Source of the DNA: Sphingobacterium prati
GTDB taxonomy: Bacteria; Bacteroidota; Bacteroidia; Sphingobacteriales; Sphingobacteriaceae
NCBI RefSeq assembly: GCF_013167215.1
Contig: NZ_JABJWY010000018.1
Span: 62,001-126,000, forward strand
DNA: 64,000 bases
Reading direction: 5' to 3'
The translations under genes and the position numbers were made by a program. Under the pieces are notes generated by a model that had not been told where the DNA came from, made no database searches, and saw only the letters and a program-made list of their open reading frames with translations. Shown piece by piece: positions 55,595 to 64,000 of this stretch. Position 1 is the first letter of the stretch; every line of letters begins with the position of its first letter.

Positions 55595-56079
55595 CAATCA
55601 ACGGTGGTATCTTCCGAATCTTTTTTGAGAGGGATAAAACAAAACTGGGCGCCATATTCTTGTATTCATCCGAAATGTCGCCTTTTTAAGTATTGTACAT
55701 TGCTGATGCAAATAAAGATACAATTTTGGTGCTTCCATAAAACGGGCTTAGATTTCAAATAAATATTTAATAAATGCAGTGTTATCAATACTGATTTTTT
55801 GACTAAAAATACTAAAGAGCGTGATTTCGAAATCATGCTCTTTTTTCCCGCTCTCCTCTTAATATAAATCTTTCTTTTTTATTAATGGCTAATCGCAAAT
55901 ATGTGCTTAACAATATAATAATATTGTTTATGTTATTGATATTAAGAAGGTTATGTATTGTCCCTCTTTTGTCCCTGGTTTATTTGTTTCAATAACGATT
56001 CGAATGGGCGATATTTGAATAGCATCAAAGATCAACAGATAGTTGATGCTAACATATTATTTTTTTAATCTTTATTTTT
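55595..56079. other. 485-base intergenic gap
   Basis: Contains one strong hairpin terminator (55815-55846) after the cytidylyltransferase pair. The rest is AT-rich and holds no reading frame or RNA structure I can support. Confidence 0.6.
55815..55846 (+). terminator. Terminator after the cytidylyltransferase pair
   Basis: A 14-bp stem with one G-U pair (arms 55815-55828 and 55829-55842; the loop must form from the central bases) followed by six T. Confidence 0.85.
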
Positions 56080-56556
56080 ATGATAACTGCCATAGCCATA
56101 TCAGTTCTATTATTGATGTTTCTTTTTAATTTTATCCGTAGAAAACAAAAGCAACAATGTTTTAATCGCGCGGTCGATATGACCGTCAACTATATGTTTC
56201 AGGAGCGTCCGGGGCAATATAGTGGCGATAGGACCTCAAAAAGTGGTGTTTTCGTATTTAAGGCCGAAAGGAATGATGACCAGCTTAAAAATATTGTGAT
56301 CAGAAAAGTCAGGCCTTTACACGCTGCTCTGAATGTCAACCTTGAGCAGATTCTGGTTATTCCATTTGGACAGAAAGAGGTTTCAAGAGCTGATGTATCC
56401 GTGCGTTTTAAAGTAATTAAGAAGAGAGTTCTGGTTGAAAATTTAACCGGAGAACGTGTTAGTATTTCTGGTGTTCTTAATTTTGAGCAGGGCCGACAAG
56501 AGCCCTTTACGACTGTAGTATCAATTTCTAATCTCTATCAAAAAGTTGAGATTTAG
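56080..56556 (+). CDS. Membrane-anchored protein of unknown function
   Basis: A 158-residue protein with one N-terminal hydrophobic helix (AIAISVLLLMFLFNFI) followed by basic residues, so the rest is probably cytoplasmic. The soluble part is beta-rich, with no recognised motif. I do not recognise the family. It is separated from the cytidylyltransferase pair by a terminator and precedes the winged-helix regulator gene by about 200 bases, so it seems to be a single gene. The frame shows normal codon use and a length consistent with a real gene. Confidence 0.6.
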   Translation: MITAIAISVLLLMFLFNFIRRKQKQQCFNRAVDMTVNYMFQERPGQYSGDRTSKSGVFVFKAERNDDQLKNIVIRKVRPLHAALNVNLEQILVIPFGQKEVSRADVSVRFKVIKKRVLVENLTGERVSISGVLNFEQGRQEPFTTVVSISNLYQKVEI

Positions 56557-56703
56557 ACTGAACCAATCATAGCAGCTTTTTTCATCTATCGGGCTAAATG
56601 TATACGACCTGATTTTGTGTTAGTTACAAGGTGTGTTCCACGTGGATTTTTCTTCGAGTCGACGAATATGGAAGTATTTAAAATTAAAATAACAATTTGT
56701 TGA

Positions 56704-56735
56704 TTTGCATGAATCGTTTAGATTGAGTACTTTTG
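56704..56735 (+). promoter_or_regulatory. Consensus promoter of the second polysaccharide operon
   Basis: TTTG (56704-56707), a 20-base spacer and TACTTTTG (56728-56735) match the Bacteroidota consensus. The start would be near 56741, 18 bases before the ATG at 56759. An inverted repeat overlaps the -7 box. Confidence 0.72.
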
Positions 56736-56748
56736 TTACTCAATCTAA
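56718..56748. promoter_or_regulatory. Inverted repeat overlapping the promoter (operator candidate)
   Basis: Perfect 12-base arms TTAGATTGAGTA (56718-56729) and TACTCAATCTAA (56737-56748) with a 7-base gap. The right side of the repeat covers the -7 box and start site, the classic location of a repressor site. The downstream gene encodes a winged-helix protein, so autoregulation is plausible. In RNA only the part after the start site would be present, so an RNA hairpin is unlikely. Confidence 0.7.
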
Positions 56749-56758
56749 TGCTAGGCCA

Positions 56759-57289
56759 ATGCTGGATTCATTGATTACATCTAAAACCAGACTTAAGCTA
56801 CTGATCAAATTTTTTGTTTCAGCAAGCAACCGTGGTTATTTGCGCGGGCTTGCGGATGAGTTCAAAGAGTCGACAAATGCTATCCGCAAGGAACTTAATC
56901 AATTGACCGATGCCGGCTATTTAATACGGGAGGATAATGAACACAAGATCTATTACCGGGCAAATATTAAACATTCACTTTTTTCTTCACTGCAGGGATT
57001 GATTCACAATTTTTTGGGGATTGAGGCGTTTGTGGATCAGGTTCTGGAACGTGCTGGTGATGTAGAGCTTGTGGCACTATTGGGTGACTATGCGCAAGGT
57101 GTAGATTCAGGCCATATTGAAGTGCTGGTAAAAGGAAAAGAACTTAATTTAGATTATTTGGAGCAAGCTTCTATCAAAGCTGGCACAATACTTGGTAAGA
57201 AGGTGTCCGTACACAAAGAAATATCTGATGTGGTACAGGGGATGATTGTATTATACAGGAAAAAGGACAATACGGCGCTTCAATCTTAG
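56759..57289 (+). CDS. Winged-helix regulator with C-terminal nucleotidyltransferase-like domain
   Basis: About 176 residues. The N-terminal half (LITSKTRLKLLIKFF, then LADEFKESTNAIRKELNQLTDAGYL) is a winged helix of the ArsR/MarR type. The C-terminal half (VELVALLGDYAQGVDSGHIEVLVKG) resembles a degenerate minimal nucleotidyltransferase fold. Proteins of this type are often the first gene of polysaccharide operons in Sphingobacteriaceae. The ATG at 56759 is chosen because it gives the family start and because the promoter and operator lie just upstream; a TTG at 56705 would put them inside the gene. It precedes ugd by 49 bases. Confidence 0.82.
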   Translation: MLDSLITSKTRLKLLIKFFVSASNRGYLRGLADEFKESTNAIRKELNQLTDAGYLIREDNEHKIYYRANIKHSLFSSLQGLIHNFLGIEAFVDQVLERAGDVELVALLGDYAQGVDSGHIEVLVKGKELNLDYLEQASIKAGTILGKKVSVHKEISDVVQGMIVLYRKKDNTALQS

Positions 57290-57338
57290 AAAAACAATAT
57301 CAAAGAAATATTATAAAAACTAACTGGAATAGGATAAA

Positions 57339-58721
57339 ATGAAAGAAATCAAAAAAATAACCTGTATCGGTGCAGGTTATGTAGGTGGTCCTACAATGTC
57401 GGTCATTGCACAAAAAAATCCAAATGTTATTGTCACAGTAGTCGATTTAAATCAGGCACGTATTGATGCTTGGAACGATGCTGATCTAGAGAATTTACCT
57501 GTTTACGAGCCGGGACTGGATGCAGTGGTAGCAGATGCGCGCGGTCGCAATCTGTTCTTTTCTACTGATGTGGAGAAAGCGATTGACGAGGCCGATATGA
57601 TTTTTATTTCAGTAAACACACCGACCAAAACCTATGGTAAGGGTAAAGGTCAGGCAGCTGATCTCAAATATATCGAGTTATGTGCACGCCAGATTGCAGC
57701 TGTAGCCAAGTCTGATAAGATTGTTGTCGAGAAGTCTACCTTACCAGTACGTACCGCCGCTGCTCTAAAGAGTATTTTGGATAATACGGGTAATGGCGTC
57801 AATTTTCATATTCTATCCAATCCTGAGTTTTTAGCGGAGGGTACTGCTATAGTCGATTTACATAACCCGGATCGTGTATTAATTGGTGGGGAAGATTCCG
57901 CTGCTATTGAAGCTTTGGTACAGGTGTACGAAGCTTGGGTTCCACGCGAGCGTATCCTGACTACTAATTTATGGTCTTCTGAGCTTTCCAAATTAGTGGC
58001 TAACGCATTTTTGGCCCAGCGTGTTTCGTCGATCAATGCCATTTCGGAGCTATGCGAAGTTACCGGCGCGAATGTCGATGAAGTTTCAAGAGCTATTGGC
58101 TACGATAGCCGAATCGGTTCTAAATTTTTAAAAGCTTCGGTTGGATTTGGAGGCTCTTGCTTTCAAAAGGATATTTTAAATCTTGTCTATATTGCACGCT
58201 CTTATGGTTTGACGGCTGTAGCAGATTACTGGGAACAGGTCATTATATTAAATGATCATCAAAAAGCGCGTTTTGCAGAGAATATTATACAAACCATGTA
58301 TAATACAGTCAATGGTAAAAACATCGCATTCCTAGGCTGGGCATTTAAGAAAGATACCAATGATACCCGTGAGTCTGCAGCGATTTATGTTGCAGATCAT
58401 CTTTTGGAAGAAGAAGCTCATATAGTCGTTTATGATCCAAAAGTACCTGCTGAACAGATTTATAAAGATCTGGATTATTTAGGGACGCGCTCTTCAGAAG
58501 ATAACCGGCGTTTGGTAACTGTAGTTAACGATCCCTACGAAGCACTTCAAGGTGCACATGCTGTTGCAATACTGACCGAATGGGATGAATTTAGAACATA
58601 CGATTGGGCCAAGATTAGAGAAGAGATGAAAAAACCAGCCTTTGTTTTTGATGGGCGCAAATTACTGAAGCGTGATCAATTAACATCCATAGGGTTTGAT
58701 TATTACGCTATTGGTGAATAG
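57339..58721 (+). CDS. ugd: UDP-glucose 6-dehydrogenase (second copy)
   Basis: A 460-residue UDP-glucose dehydrogenase, closely similar to the copy at 12509-13894 along its whole length. It has [11 protein letters not shown] at the NAD site, C274 in [10 protein letters not shown] as catalytic Cys and the same C-terminal FVFDGRKLL. It makes UDP-glucuronate from UDP-glucose and is followed by a UDP-glucuronate-epimerase-like gene, so a path from UDP-glucose to UDP-GlcA and UDP-GalA is encoded here. It lies 49 bases after the winged-helix gene and so should be controlled with the operon. Confidence 0.94.
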   Translation: MKEIKKITCIGAGYVGGPTMSVIAQKNPNVIVTVVDLNQARIDAWNDADLENLPVYEPGLDAVVADARGRNLFFSTDVEKAIDEADMIFISVNTPTKTYGKGKGQAADLKYIELCARQIAAVAKSDKIVVEKSTLPVRTAAALKSILDNTGNGVNFHILSNPEFLAEGTAIVDLHNPDRVLIGGEDSAAIEALVQVYEAWVPRERILTTNLWSSELSKLVANAFLAQRVSSINAISELCEVTGANVDEVSRAIGYDSRIGSKFLKASVGFGGSCFQKDILNLVYIARSYGLTAVADYWEQVIILNDHQKARFAENIIQTMYNTVNGKNIAFLGWAFKKDTNDTRESAAIYVADHLLEEEAHIVVYDPKVPAEQIYKDLDYLGTRSSEDNRRLVTVVNDPYEALQGAHAVAILTEWDEFRTYDWAKIREEMKKPAFVFDGRKLLKRDQLTSIGFDYYAIGE

Positions 58722-58764
58722 TCATTTTAGCTAATAGTTATTATAAAATTAGATAATTGCAATA

Positions 58765-59760
58765 ATGAATATCGTACATGTACTTTTATCAGGAGGGGTC
58801 GGAAGCCGTTTATGGCCATTATCCCGCAAACATAGCCCGAAACAATATTTAGGATTGTTTGATGGACGGTCGTTATTTGAGATGACCGTGCAACGCAATC
58901 AACAAGTAGCTGAAAAGGTAATAGTCGTGGGAAATAAAGATAATACTCATCTCAGTCACAAAGCAATGGTCTCTTGTGGTCTCCCCTATAAAAATATCGT
59001 GGAGGCAACACCTCGCAATACTGCAGCTGCAATCGCTTTTGCTGCATTCAGTGTTAATCCTGATGATATTCTTATTGTTACTCCCTCGGATCATATGATA
59101 TCTGGAGAGGCGGAATATAAAAAAGCAATGGAAGATGGCGTGAAAAAGGCAAAAGAGGGTAATATTGTTACTTTTGGTATCCGTCCGACTCGACCAGAAA
59201 CTGGTTATGGTTATATCGAATTTGATGGCGATGAAGTTAAGTCCTTCCGTGAGAAACCGAATCAGGACACTGCGGAAGATTTTATTGAGAAAGGAAATTT
59301 TCTTTGGAACTCAGGTATGTTTTGTTTTCAAGCTGCGGTTTTTTTGGAGGAATTAAGGCAATATGAGCCTCAGGTATTCGAAAAGTCATTGGCTGTGTGG
59401 AAAGCCTCTAAAGATGGTTTTTTGGATGAGCAGCTCTCTCTAAATATCCCTTCCATATCCGTAGATTATGCAGTTATGGAACGCTCAAAAAAGATTAGGG
59501 TGGTTCCTACTAACTTCGAATGGTCTGATTTGGGCTCATTTGAAGCTCTTTATGATTATTTGATCAAGAGCGGATATCCGAAAGATGACCAAGGTAATAT
59601 TGTTATAGGAACCGATATTTTCACTGGGTTCGTTGGGTTGAAAAGGGCTATATTCGTATATACTAAAGATGCATTTATGATTATCCAAAAAGAGAAATCA
59701 CAAGATGTGAAAAAGATCTATAATATGTTAGAAAAACATCAATCAAAATTATTAGACTAG
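58765..59760 (+). CDS. manC: Mannose-1-phosphate guanylyltransferase
   Basis: A 331-residue nucleotidyltransferase with the start LLSGGVGSRLWPLSRKHSPK (residues 7-26) and the EATPRNTAAAIAFA and TPSDHMI motifs. It makes GDP-mannose from mannose-1-phosphate and GTP. It is the short form without the phosphomannose isomerase domain of ManC/AlgA. Phosphomannomutase and GDP-mannose-using genes are not in the window and may lie further on. It is followed two bases later by the epimerase gene. Confidence 0.9.
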   Translation: MNIVHVLLSGGVGSRLWPLSRKHSPKQYLGLFDGRSLFEMTVQRNQQVAEKVIVVGNKDNTHLSHKAMVSCGLPYKNIVEATPRNTAAAIAFAAFSVNPDDILIVTPSDHMISGEAEYKKAMEDGVKKAKEGNIVTFGIRPTRPETGYGYIEFDGDEVKSFREKPNQDTAEDFIEKGNFLWNSGMFCFQAAVFLEELRQYEPQVFEKSLAVWKASKDGFLDEQLSLNIPSISVDYAVMERSKKIRVVPTNFEWSDLGSFEALYDYLIKSGYPKDDQGNIVIGTDIFTGFVGLKRAIFVYTKDAFMIIQKEKSQDVKKIYNMLEKHQSKLLD

Positions 59761-59762
59761 AA

Positions 59763-60800
59763 ATGAGTTTCCAATATAGAAAAATATTAGTTACCGGCGC
59801 AGCTGGTTTTATCGGCTTCCATGTGTGTAAATCTTTGGCGGAGCGAGGAATTGACGTCGTTGGAATCGATAATATAAATGATTACTATGATATTAATCTA
59901 AAGTTTGCGCGTTTGAATGAACTTGGAATTGATCGTTTGTCTGCCGAGCGGTTTCACTTTTCAGCACCATCATCTAAGTTTCCAAATTTTAAGTTTATTC
60001 GCATGAATTTGGAAGACCGCGAACAGTTACCTGTACTTTTCGAAAATGAATCTTTTGATGCTGTGATTAATCTGGCCGCACAGGCTGGTGTACGTTATAG
60101 TTTAGAAAATCCGATGGCCTACGTCGATAGTAATGTTGTTGGTTTTGTAAATCTATTGGAATGTTGTAGGCATAATAAGATTGCTCATTTGGTTTATGCT
60201 TCAAGCTCGTCTGTTTATGGAGAAAATGGAAAAGTTCCTTTTTCTGAAGATGATCGTGTAGATTATCCAGTAAGCTTATATGCCGCCACAAAAAAGACGA
60301 ACGAATTGATGGCACACACGTACAGCCACCTCTATCAGATTCCTACTTCTGGACTTCGTTTTTTTACGGTATATGGGCCCTGGGGCAGGCCTGATATGGC
60401 TCCAATTTTATTTGCTTCTGCTATTGATGAGGATCGTGCTATTAAGGTTTTTAATAATGGTGACATGAGCAGAGATTTTACTTTTATCGAGGACATTGTC
60501 CAGGGTATTATTATTACATTGAATAATCCTCCTAAAACAGATAATAAACAACCGCTCTATCAGGTTTTCAATATTGGCAACGGTTCACCAATTTCGTTAA
60601 TGCAGTTTATTGAAACATTAGAGGCAAATCTGGGCAAAGAGGCTCAAAAAGAGATGCTGCCGATGCAGCCCGGCGATGTGCCAAGAACATGGGCTGATAC
60701 AGTACATTTAAGAGCGTTAGGGTATGAAAGTAAAACCGCCGTCGATGCAGGGGTCAAAAAATTTGTTGATTGGTATACTTGGTTTAAAACACATTCTTAG
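59763..60800 (+). CDS. UDP-glucuronate 4-epimerase-like SDR
   Basis: A 345-residue extended SDR. The NAD motif is GAAGFIG (12-18), the serine loop is YASSSSVYG and the catalytic pair is Y173-x3-K177 (SLYAATK). The insert YYDINLKFARL and AAQAGVRYS are typical of UDP-glucuronate 4-epimerases (WbnF/LspL group), which turn UDP-GlcA into UDP-GalA. Following ugd and manC, it completes a route from UDP-glucose to UDP-galacturonate. An alternative is another UDP-hexose epimerase. Confidence 0.87.
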   Translation: MSFQYRKILVTGAAGFIGFHVCKSLAERGIDVVGIDNINDYYDINLKFARLNELGIDRLSAERFHFSAPSSKFPNFKFIRMNLEDREQLPVLFENESFDAVINLAAQAGVRYSLENPMAYVDSNVVGFVNLLECCRHNKIAHLVYASSSSVYGENGKVPFSEDDRVDYPVSLYAATKKTNELMAHTYSHLYQIPTSGLRFFTVYGPWGRPDMAPILFASAIDEDRAIKVFNNGDMSRDFTFIEDIVQGIIITLNNPPKTDNKQPLYQVFNIGNGSPISLMQFIETLEANLGKEAQKEMLPMQPGDVPRTWADTVHLRALGYESKTAVDAGVKKFVDWYTWFKTHS

Positions 60801-60815
60801 ATTAAAGATTATTTA

Positions 60816-61925
60816 ATGAAAAAATCAATAATGCTAATGGGATCTTTCTCAGGAGGGAACTATGGTGATTCAATTGTTTTAACATCACTTTTGTCTTACC
60901 TTGAAACTAAGTCTTTCACCGAAGTTTATATTCCCTCAGCTAGTCCAAAAGATACAGAAAAGTTATTAAAGGTTTATGATGGACCCTTGAAACTAAATTA
61001 TATTGATATCAATATGAGAAGGACTTATGGCTACCGTTTTTTTAATAAACAGGTCATAAAATCGTTGAAAAATATCGATTATATGGCATTCACTGCAGGG
61101 ACTATTTTTCTTAGAGATTTACTTAATCCAAGGCGGAATTTTATTTTTTCGGTAGTTTTATTACTCTTGTTTATACGGAGGCGTAATGTGAAATTAATGG
61201 GGCTATTTGTTGGTGTGAATGAAGATATAAAACGCTACAGCGGGGCTAAAAGAGTAATTGCAAAAAAATTATTCAATTCCTTTGATCAAGTAATAACCAG
61301 GGATTATGAATCCTATATTAATGTCAAAGACTCATTTCGGCATATAAAAGTATCTCGTTCTTACGATGTGGCCTTTTATAATTTATTAAAGAAAAATGAG
61401 AATTTACCAATATCTAATCAACATGGAAGAACAAATATAGGGCTCAATATTTGTGAATATCTAGGCAAGCAGGTTGGGAAAGAGATTGATAGTAATGACA
61501 TTAAAAATTATCTCATTACTGTTTCGCAAGGTTTCGAACACGTATTTTGGTTTCATACTACAAAAATGGATGAAAATTTTGTAAGGGATCATATTTTATT
61601 CGATGAAAAATTAAAATCTCAAAGTATTCATCTTCGATTGTATGAGGATTTACAACTGGAAGAAAAATATAAAGAAATGGATTTTTTTGTAGGGATGAGA
61701 ATGCACAGTTTGATTCCAGCATTAGCATTCGGAGTACCTGTTATTGCCCTTAACTATAATGACAAAGTAAAATCACTTTTTGAACAATTACAAGGAGAGA
61801 AGTATGTTAAGGAATTAGATAACCTATCAGGATTAAGTCTTGAAGGCTCGTCTCAAGTGGGTTTTACATTATCCGAATCTCAGAAAAAGCAAATTATTCA
61901 AAATGTTGAAGATATCGAAATTTAA
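60816..61925 (+). CDS. Polysaccharide pyruvyl transferase family protein
   Basis: A 369-residue protein of the CsaB/WcaK family. GNYGDS at residues 14-19 and GMRMHSLIPALAFGVP near residue 290 are the family signatures. These enzymes transfer pyruvate from phosphoenolpyruvate onto a sugar as a ketal, giving the polymer a negative charge. Some family members are glycosyltransferase-like in sequence with unknown acceptor. It overlaps the following flippase gene by 23 bases. Base composition is more AT-rich than ugd and manC. Confidence 0.85.
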   Translation: MKKSIMLMGSFSGGNYGDSIVLTSLLSYLETKSFTEVYIPSASPKDTEKLLKVYDGPLKLNYIDINMRRTYGYRFFNKQVIKSLKNIDYMAFTAGTIFLRDLLNPRRNFIFSVVLLLLFIRRRNVKLMGLFVGVNEDIKRYSGAKRVIAKKLFNSFDQVITRDYESYINVKDSFRHIKVSRSYDVAFYNLLKKNENLPISNQHGRTNIGLNICEYLGKQVGKEIDSNDIKNYLITVSQGFEHVFWFHTTKMDENFVRDHILFDEKLKSQSIHLRLYEDLQLEEKYKEMDFFVGMRMHSLIPALAFGVPVIALNYNDKVKSLFEQLQGEKYVKELDNLSGLSLEGSSQVGFTLSESQKKQIIQNVEDIEI

Positions 61926-63087
61926 GAAGTTACTATCAGGTAATTTTGGTTTTACCGCCTTAGCCAAAACATCAGATTTAGGGCTTAAATTTGGTATACT
62001 CCTGTTTTTTATGACCTTTAGAGGAAATGAGGATCTTGTTCAATATACCTATTTCCTTTCTTTAGGTGGGATTTTGGGGGCAATTTTCGATTGGGGGGGG
62101 GCGAGATATAATGTACGGCAGATGATTGATAAAGGAACATTGCCCTTGAATACATTATCTATAATATTTGCAATCACTTCGTATTTTATTATTTATAAAT
62201 TTCAATTTATAAAGTTTTATGATCCAACTTTTTTAATACTTTGTATAATTTATGGAGTAACTTTAGGCTGGATAAATACTTTTGTCAAATATTATGAATA
62301 CATTAATAAAAATAAGGAGTTATATAAATTCCAGGTATTTATAAACTTAGCCTGCTCTGTAATTATATCTATTTTAATCATATTTAAGTTTAGTCTTATA
62401 TATGCATTTGGTGTATTGATCATAGCAAATATTATTATTATTGTTATATGTTTTATGATTAATAAAGGAAATGTTAAATTTATCTTTTCACCTAATCTAC
62501 TTTATAATGGTATGCCGTTTTTGATTAATACGTTGGCAGTCATGGCATTTTCCCAGATAAATATTGTTATTATTAATCAATTCGGCACCAATTATGAGAT
62601 TAGCAATTTTGTCTTGGCTCAGCGAATTATGGAAGTTTCTCTAATGTTGCCAAATTCCTATACAAGTAGTATCATTGGTAAATTTTTCAAGGGTGAGATA
62701 AAGATGGCTGATATACAAAAAAAGACTCTTCGTCTTTGGAGCGCATCATGTGTTTTATGTCTAATTATTACGGTCGCGATAATGCTTTTATATCCTAAAT
62801 ACAATATAGTCATATATTTGTTTTTATTACTTCTTCCATTGGGTTACGTCAGATCAATGAGTATGTCTTATAGTGTGATTCTTGATTACACGAAGTATTA
62901 TTTAGTAAGAACTGTAAGTATTTGTTTTATTTTATTACTAAATCTATTTCTTGCAAAATATATAATACAAGTCCCAAATGGTCTTTACTGGTTCTCAATT
63001 TATATAGGCGTTTTAATCTCTTTGTTAATAATTGTTTATAAAATAACATTTAAAAAATATAATATATATGAAATGTTTCATAATTGA
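61903..63087 (+). CDS. Polysaccharide flippase (Wzx-like), second copy
   Basis: About 394 residues of mostly membrane helices with the MOP flippase layout, somewhat short for the family. The start at 61903 (MLKISKFKKLLSGNFG) is preferred over a TTG at 61840 because the latter would overlap the previous gene by 86 bases and add an unusual tail. This stretch is among the most AT-rich in the window. A second flippase means the operon at 57-64 kb builds a separate polymer from the first one. Confidence 0.8.
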   Translation: MLKISKFKKLLSGNFGFTALAKTSDLGLKFGILLFFMTFRGNEDLVQYTYFLSLGGILGAIFDWGGARYNVRQMIDKGTLPLNTLSIIFAITSYFIIYKFQFIKFYDPTFLILCIIYGVTLGWINTFVKYYEYINKNKELYKFQVFINLACSVIISILIIFKFSLIYAFGVLIIANIIIIVICFMINKGNVKFIFSPNLLYNGMPFLINTLAVMAFSQINIVIINQFGTNYEISNFVLAQRIMEVSLMLPNSYTSSIIGKFFKGEIKMADIQKKTLRLWSASCVLCLIITVAIMLLYPKYNIVIYLFLLLLPLGYVRSMSMSYSVILDYTKYYLVRTVSICFILLLNLFLAKYIIQVPNGLYWFSIYIGVLISLLIIVYKITFKKYNIYEMFHN

Positions 63088-64000
63088 TTTTGTATCGATT
63101 TCTTTTACAAAGTTCAAGGTGCATGGTGGTGGCGATTTTGCTTTGAGAGCGGTAGAGTTCTTAATAAAAAATGGTAAGAAGTTTTTCATTATTAATAATA
63201 CTACTGATTTTTTTCAAGAATACTCTATTAAAGATTTAGACTTGAAAAAAGCAAATATTGAAAATGAATTTAATGAAATTTTCTATTTTAATCCACTCTA
63301 TCAAGGTGGGGATAATAATTTCTTTGAATACAAAAAGAAATACTTTTATATTCACGGACTAAGGATGTTAGAAATGCCATATGATAGTACTTCTCATTTG
63401 TATTTTAAATTTCCAGAGAATCTCAAGACTAAAATAAAAGGAATATTTTTTAAGAAGCATTATAGTAAAACAGGTCAAAATGTTTTAGAATCCGTAGAAA
63501 GCGCTAAGGGGGAAAAAGTAATTCTTACCCCGAGTGAGCATTCTAAATATATGATGAAAAGTGCTTGTACTTTAACAACCGAAATAGAAGTTCTTCCCCC
63601 TTTTTTAAGCGAGCATGATGAAATTTCTAATGAGGCTATTCCTACGACTAGGGACTATATATTGATTTTAAATGGAGATCGGTGGGTTAAGAACTCCTAT
63701 CGTTTTTTATCTGCTTTTCAGCAGTTGAAGGAACAAGGAGAGTTATCCAACATAGATTTAATCGTCATTGGAAAGCCTGTTTTTTCTGGAGATTTTGATA
63801 ATGATAGCATAATTTATTTAGATTATGTCGACAGACCTTATTTAGAAAAACTAATGCAAAATTGTTTTTTCTTAGCATATCCATCCTTAAATGAGGGATT
63901 TGGTTACCCACCATTGGATTGTTTCAAATATGGTAAGCCAGTGCTTTCTACTTCACTTTCATCTCCTAATATCTTATATAACGGAAAAGTTGTTTTTACT
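63068..64000 (+). CDS. Glycosyltransferase (GT4-like), truncated by the window end
   Basis: 311 codons are visible without a stop; the gene runs off the right edge. The start ATG at 63068 overlaps the flippase stop by 20 bases. The N-terminal domain has the VHGGGDFALRA loop that follows the first strand; the C-terminal domain has ILILNGDRWVKN and EGFGYPPLD, where the second acid of the EX7E motif is Asp. It is a GT-B transferase that would add a sugar to the second polymer. Donor unknown. Confidence 0.82.
   Translation, partial: MKCFIIDFVSISFTKFKVHGGGDFALRAVEFLIKNGKKFFIINNTTDFFQEYSIKDLDLKKANIENEFNEIFYFNPLYQGGDNNFFEYKKKYFYIHGLRMLEMPYDSTSHLYFKFPENLKTKIKGIFFKKHYSKTGQNVLESVESAKGEKVILTPSEHSKYMMKSACTLTTEIEVLPPFLSEHDEISNEAIPTTRDYILILNGDRWVKNSYRFLSAFQQLKEQGELSNIDLIVIGKPVFSGDFDNDSIIYLDYVDRPYLEKLMQNCFFLAYPSLNEGFGYPPLDCFKYGKPVLSTSLSSPNILYNGKVVFT

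Noticed and set aside
56705..56758. Longer winged-helix regulator starting at a TTG at 56705
   Set aside because: It would include the promoter and inverted repeat in the coding region and give a non-conserved N-terminus.
61840..61902. Longer flippase starting at 61840
   Set aside because: The start is a TTG within the previous gene and the extension is charged and not flippase-like.
1..64000. Mobile elements, prophage, CRISPR arrays, tRNA or rRNA genes
   Set aside because: No transposase, integrase, phage structural gene, spaced repeat array or recognisable stable RNA was found on reading both strands.

Overview
The window looks like chromosomal DNA of a Bacteroidota bacterium, most likely of the family Sphingobacteriaceae (Sphingobacterium or a close relative). 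The reasons are the gene families present (GLPGLI protein, carboxypeptidase-regulatory-domain barrels, DUF4374 lipoprotein, PafA phosphatase, PqqD/HprK-like module) and promoters of the form TTTG-N19/20-TAnnTTTG. I see no rRNA, tRNA, CRISPR array, transposase or integrase.

Region 1 (1-19 kb) is ordinary chromosome: the 3' end of uvrA, a PafA-type phosphatase, an Rrf2 regulator, an outer-membrane barrel with its GLPGLI partner, metG, an LD-carboxypeptidase, two tandem-domain universal stress proteins around a DoxX protein, a first UDP-glucose dehydrogenase, a Prc-type protease, a TPR protein and rarA. Most convergent pairs are separated by strong hairpins.

Region 2 (19.2-25.3 kb, minus strand) is a probable iron/siderophore uptake operon: TonB receptor, DUF4374 lipoprotein, two small membrane proteins and a PepSY membrane protein. 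It has a consensus promoter and a perfect palindrome in the leader. Just beyond it lies a diverged remnant of the 3' end of rarA, so the operon sits between two copies of that gene end and was probably inserted there.

Region 3 (25.6-33.3 kb) has an S41 lipoprotein peptidase, then on the minus strand a RiPP-like module: thioredoxin-fold lipoprotein, S24/S26 peptidase, SDR epimerase, PqqD, ABC exporter and HprK-like kinase. No precursor peptide or modifying cyclase can be found nearby.

Region 4 (33.6-53.9 kb, plus strand) is a tightly packed surface-polysaccharide operon: SLBB export protein, Wzz, a pseudaminic-acid-type nonulosonate pathway (pseB, pseC, hexapeptide acetyltransferase, pseF, pseG-like, an extra SDR, an ATP-grasp ligase, pseI), then Wzx, a sialidase-like lipoprotein, glycosyltransferases, Wzy and a beta-helix protein. 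The PseG homologue lacks the catalytic His.

Region 5 (54-64 kb, plus strand) holds a DnaQ-type exonuclease, tandem cytidylyltransferases, a membrane-anchored protein of unknown function and a second polysaccharide operon. That operon starts with a winged-helix regulator whose promoter is overlapped by a perfect inverted repeat. It continues with a second UDP-glucose dehydrogenase, mannose-1-phosphate guanylyltransferase, UDP-glucuronate epimerase, pyruvyl-transferase, second flippase and a glycosyltransferase cut by the window end. The transferase and flippase genes of regions 4 and 5 are visibly more AT-rich than region 1, as expected for exchanged surface loci.
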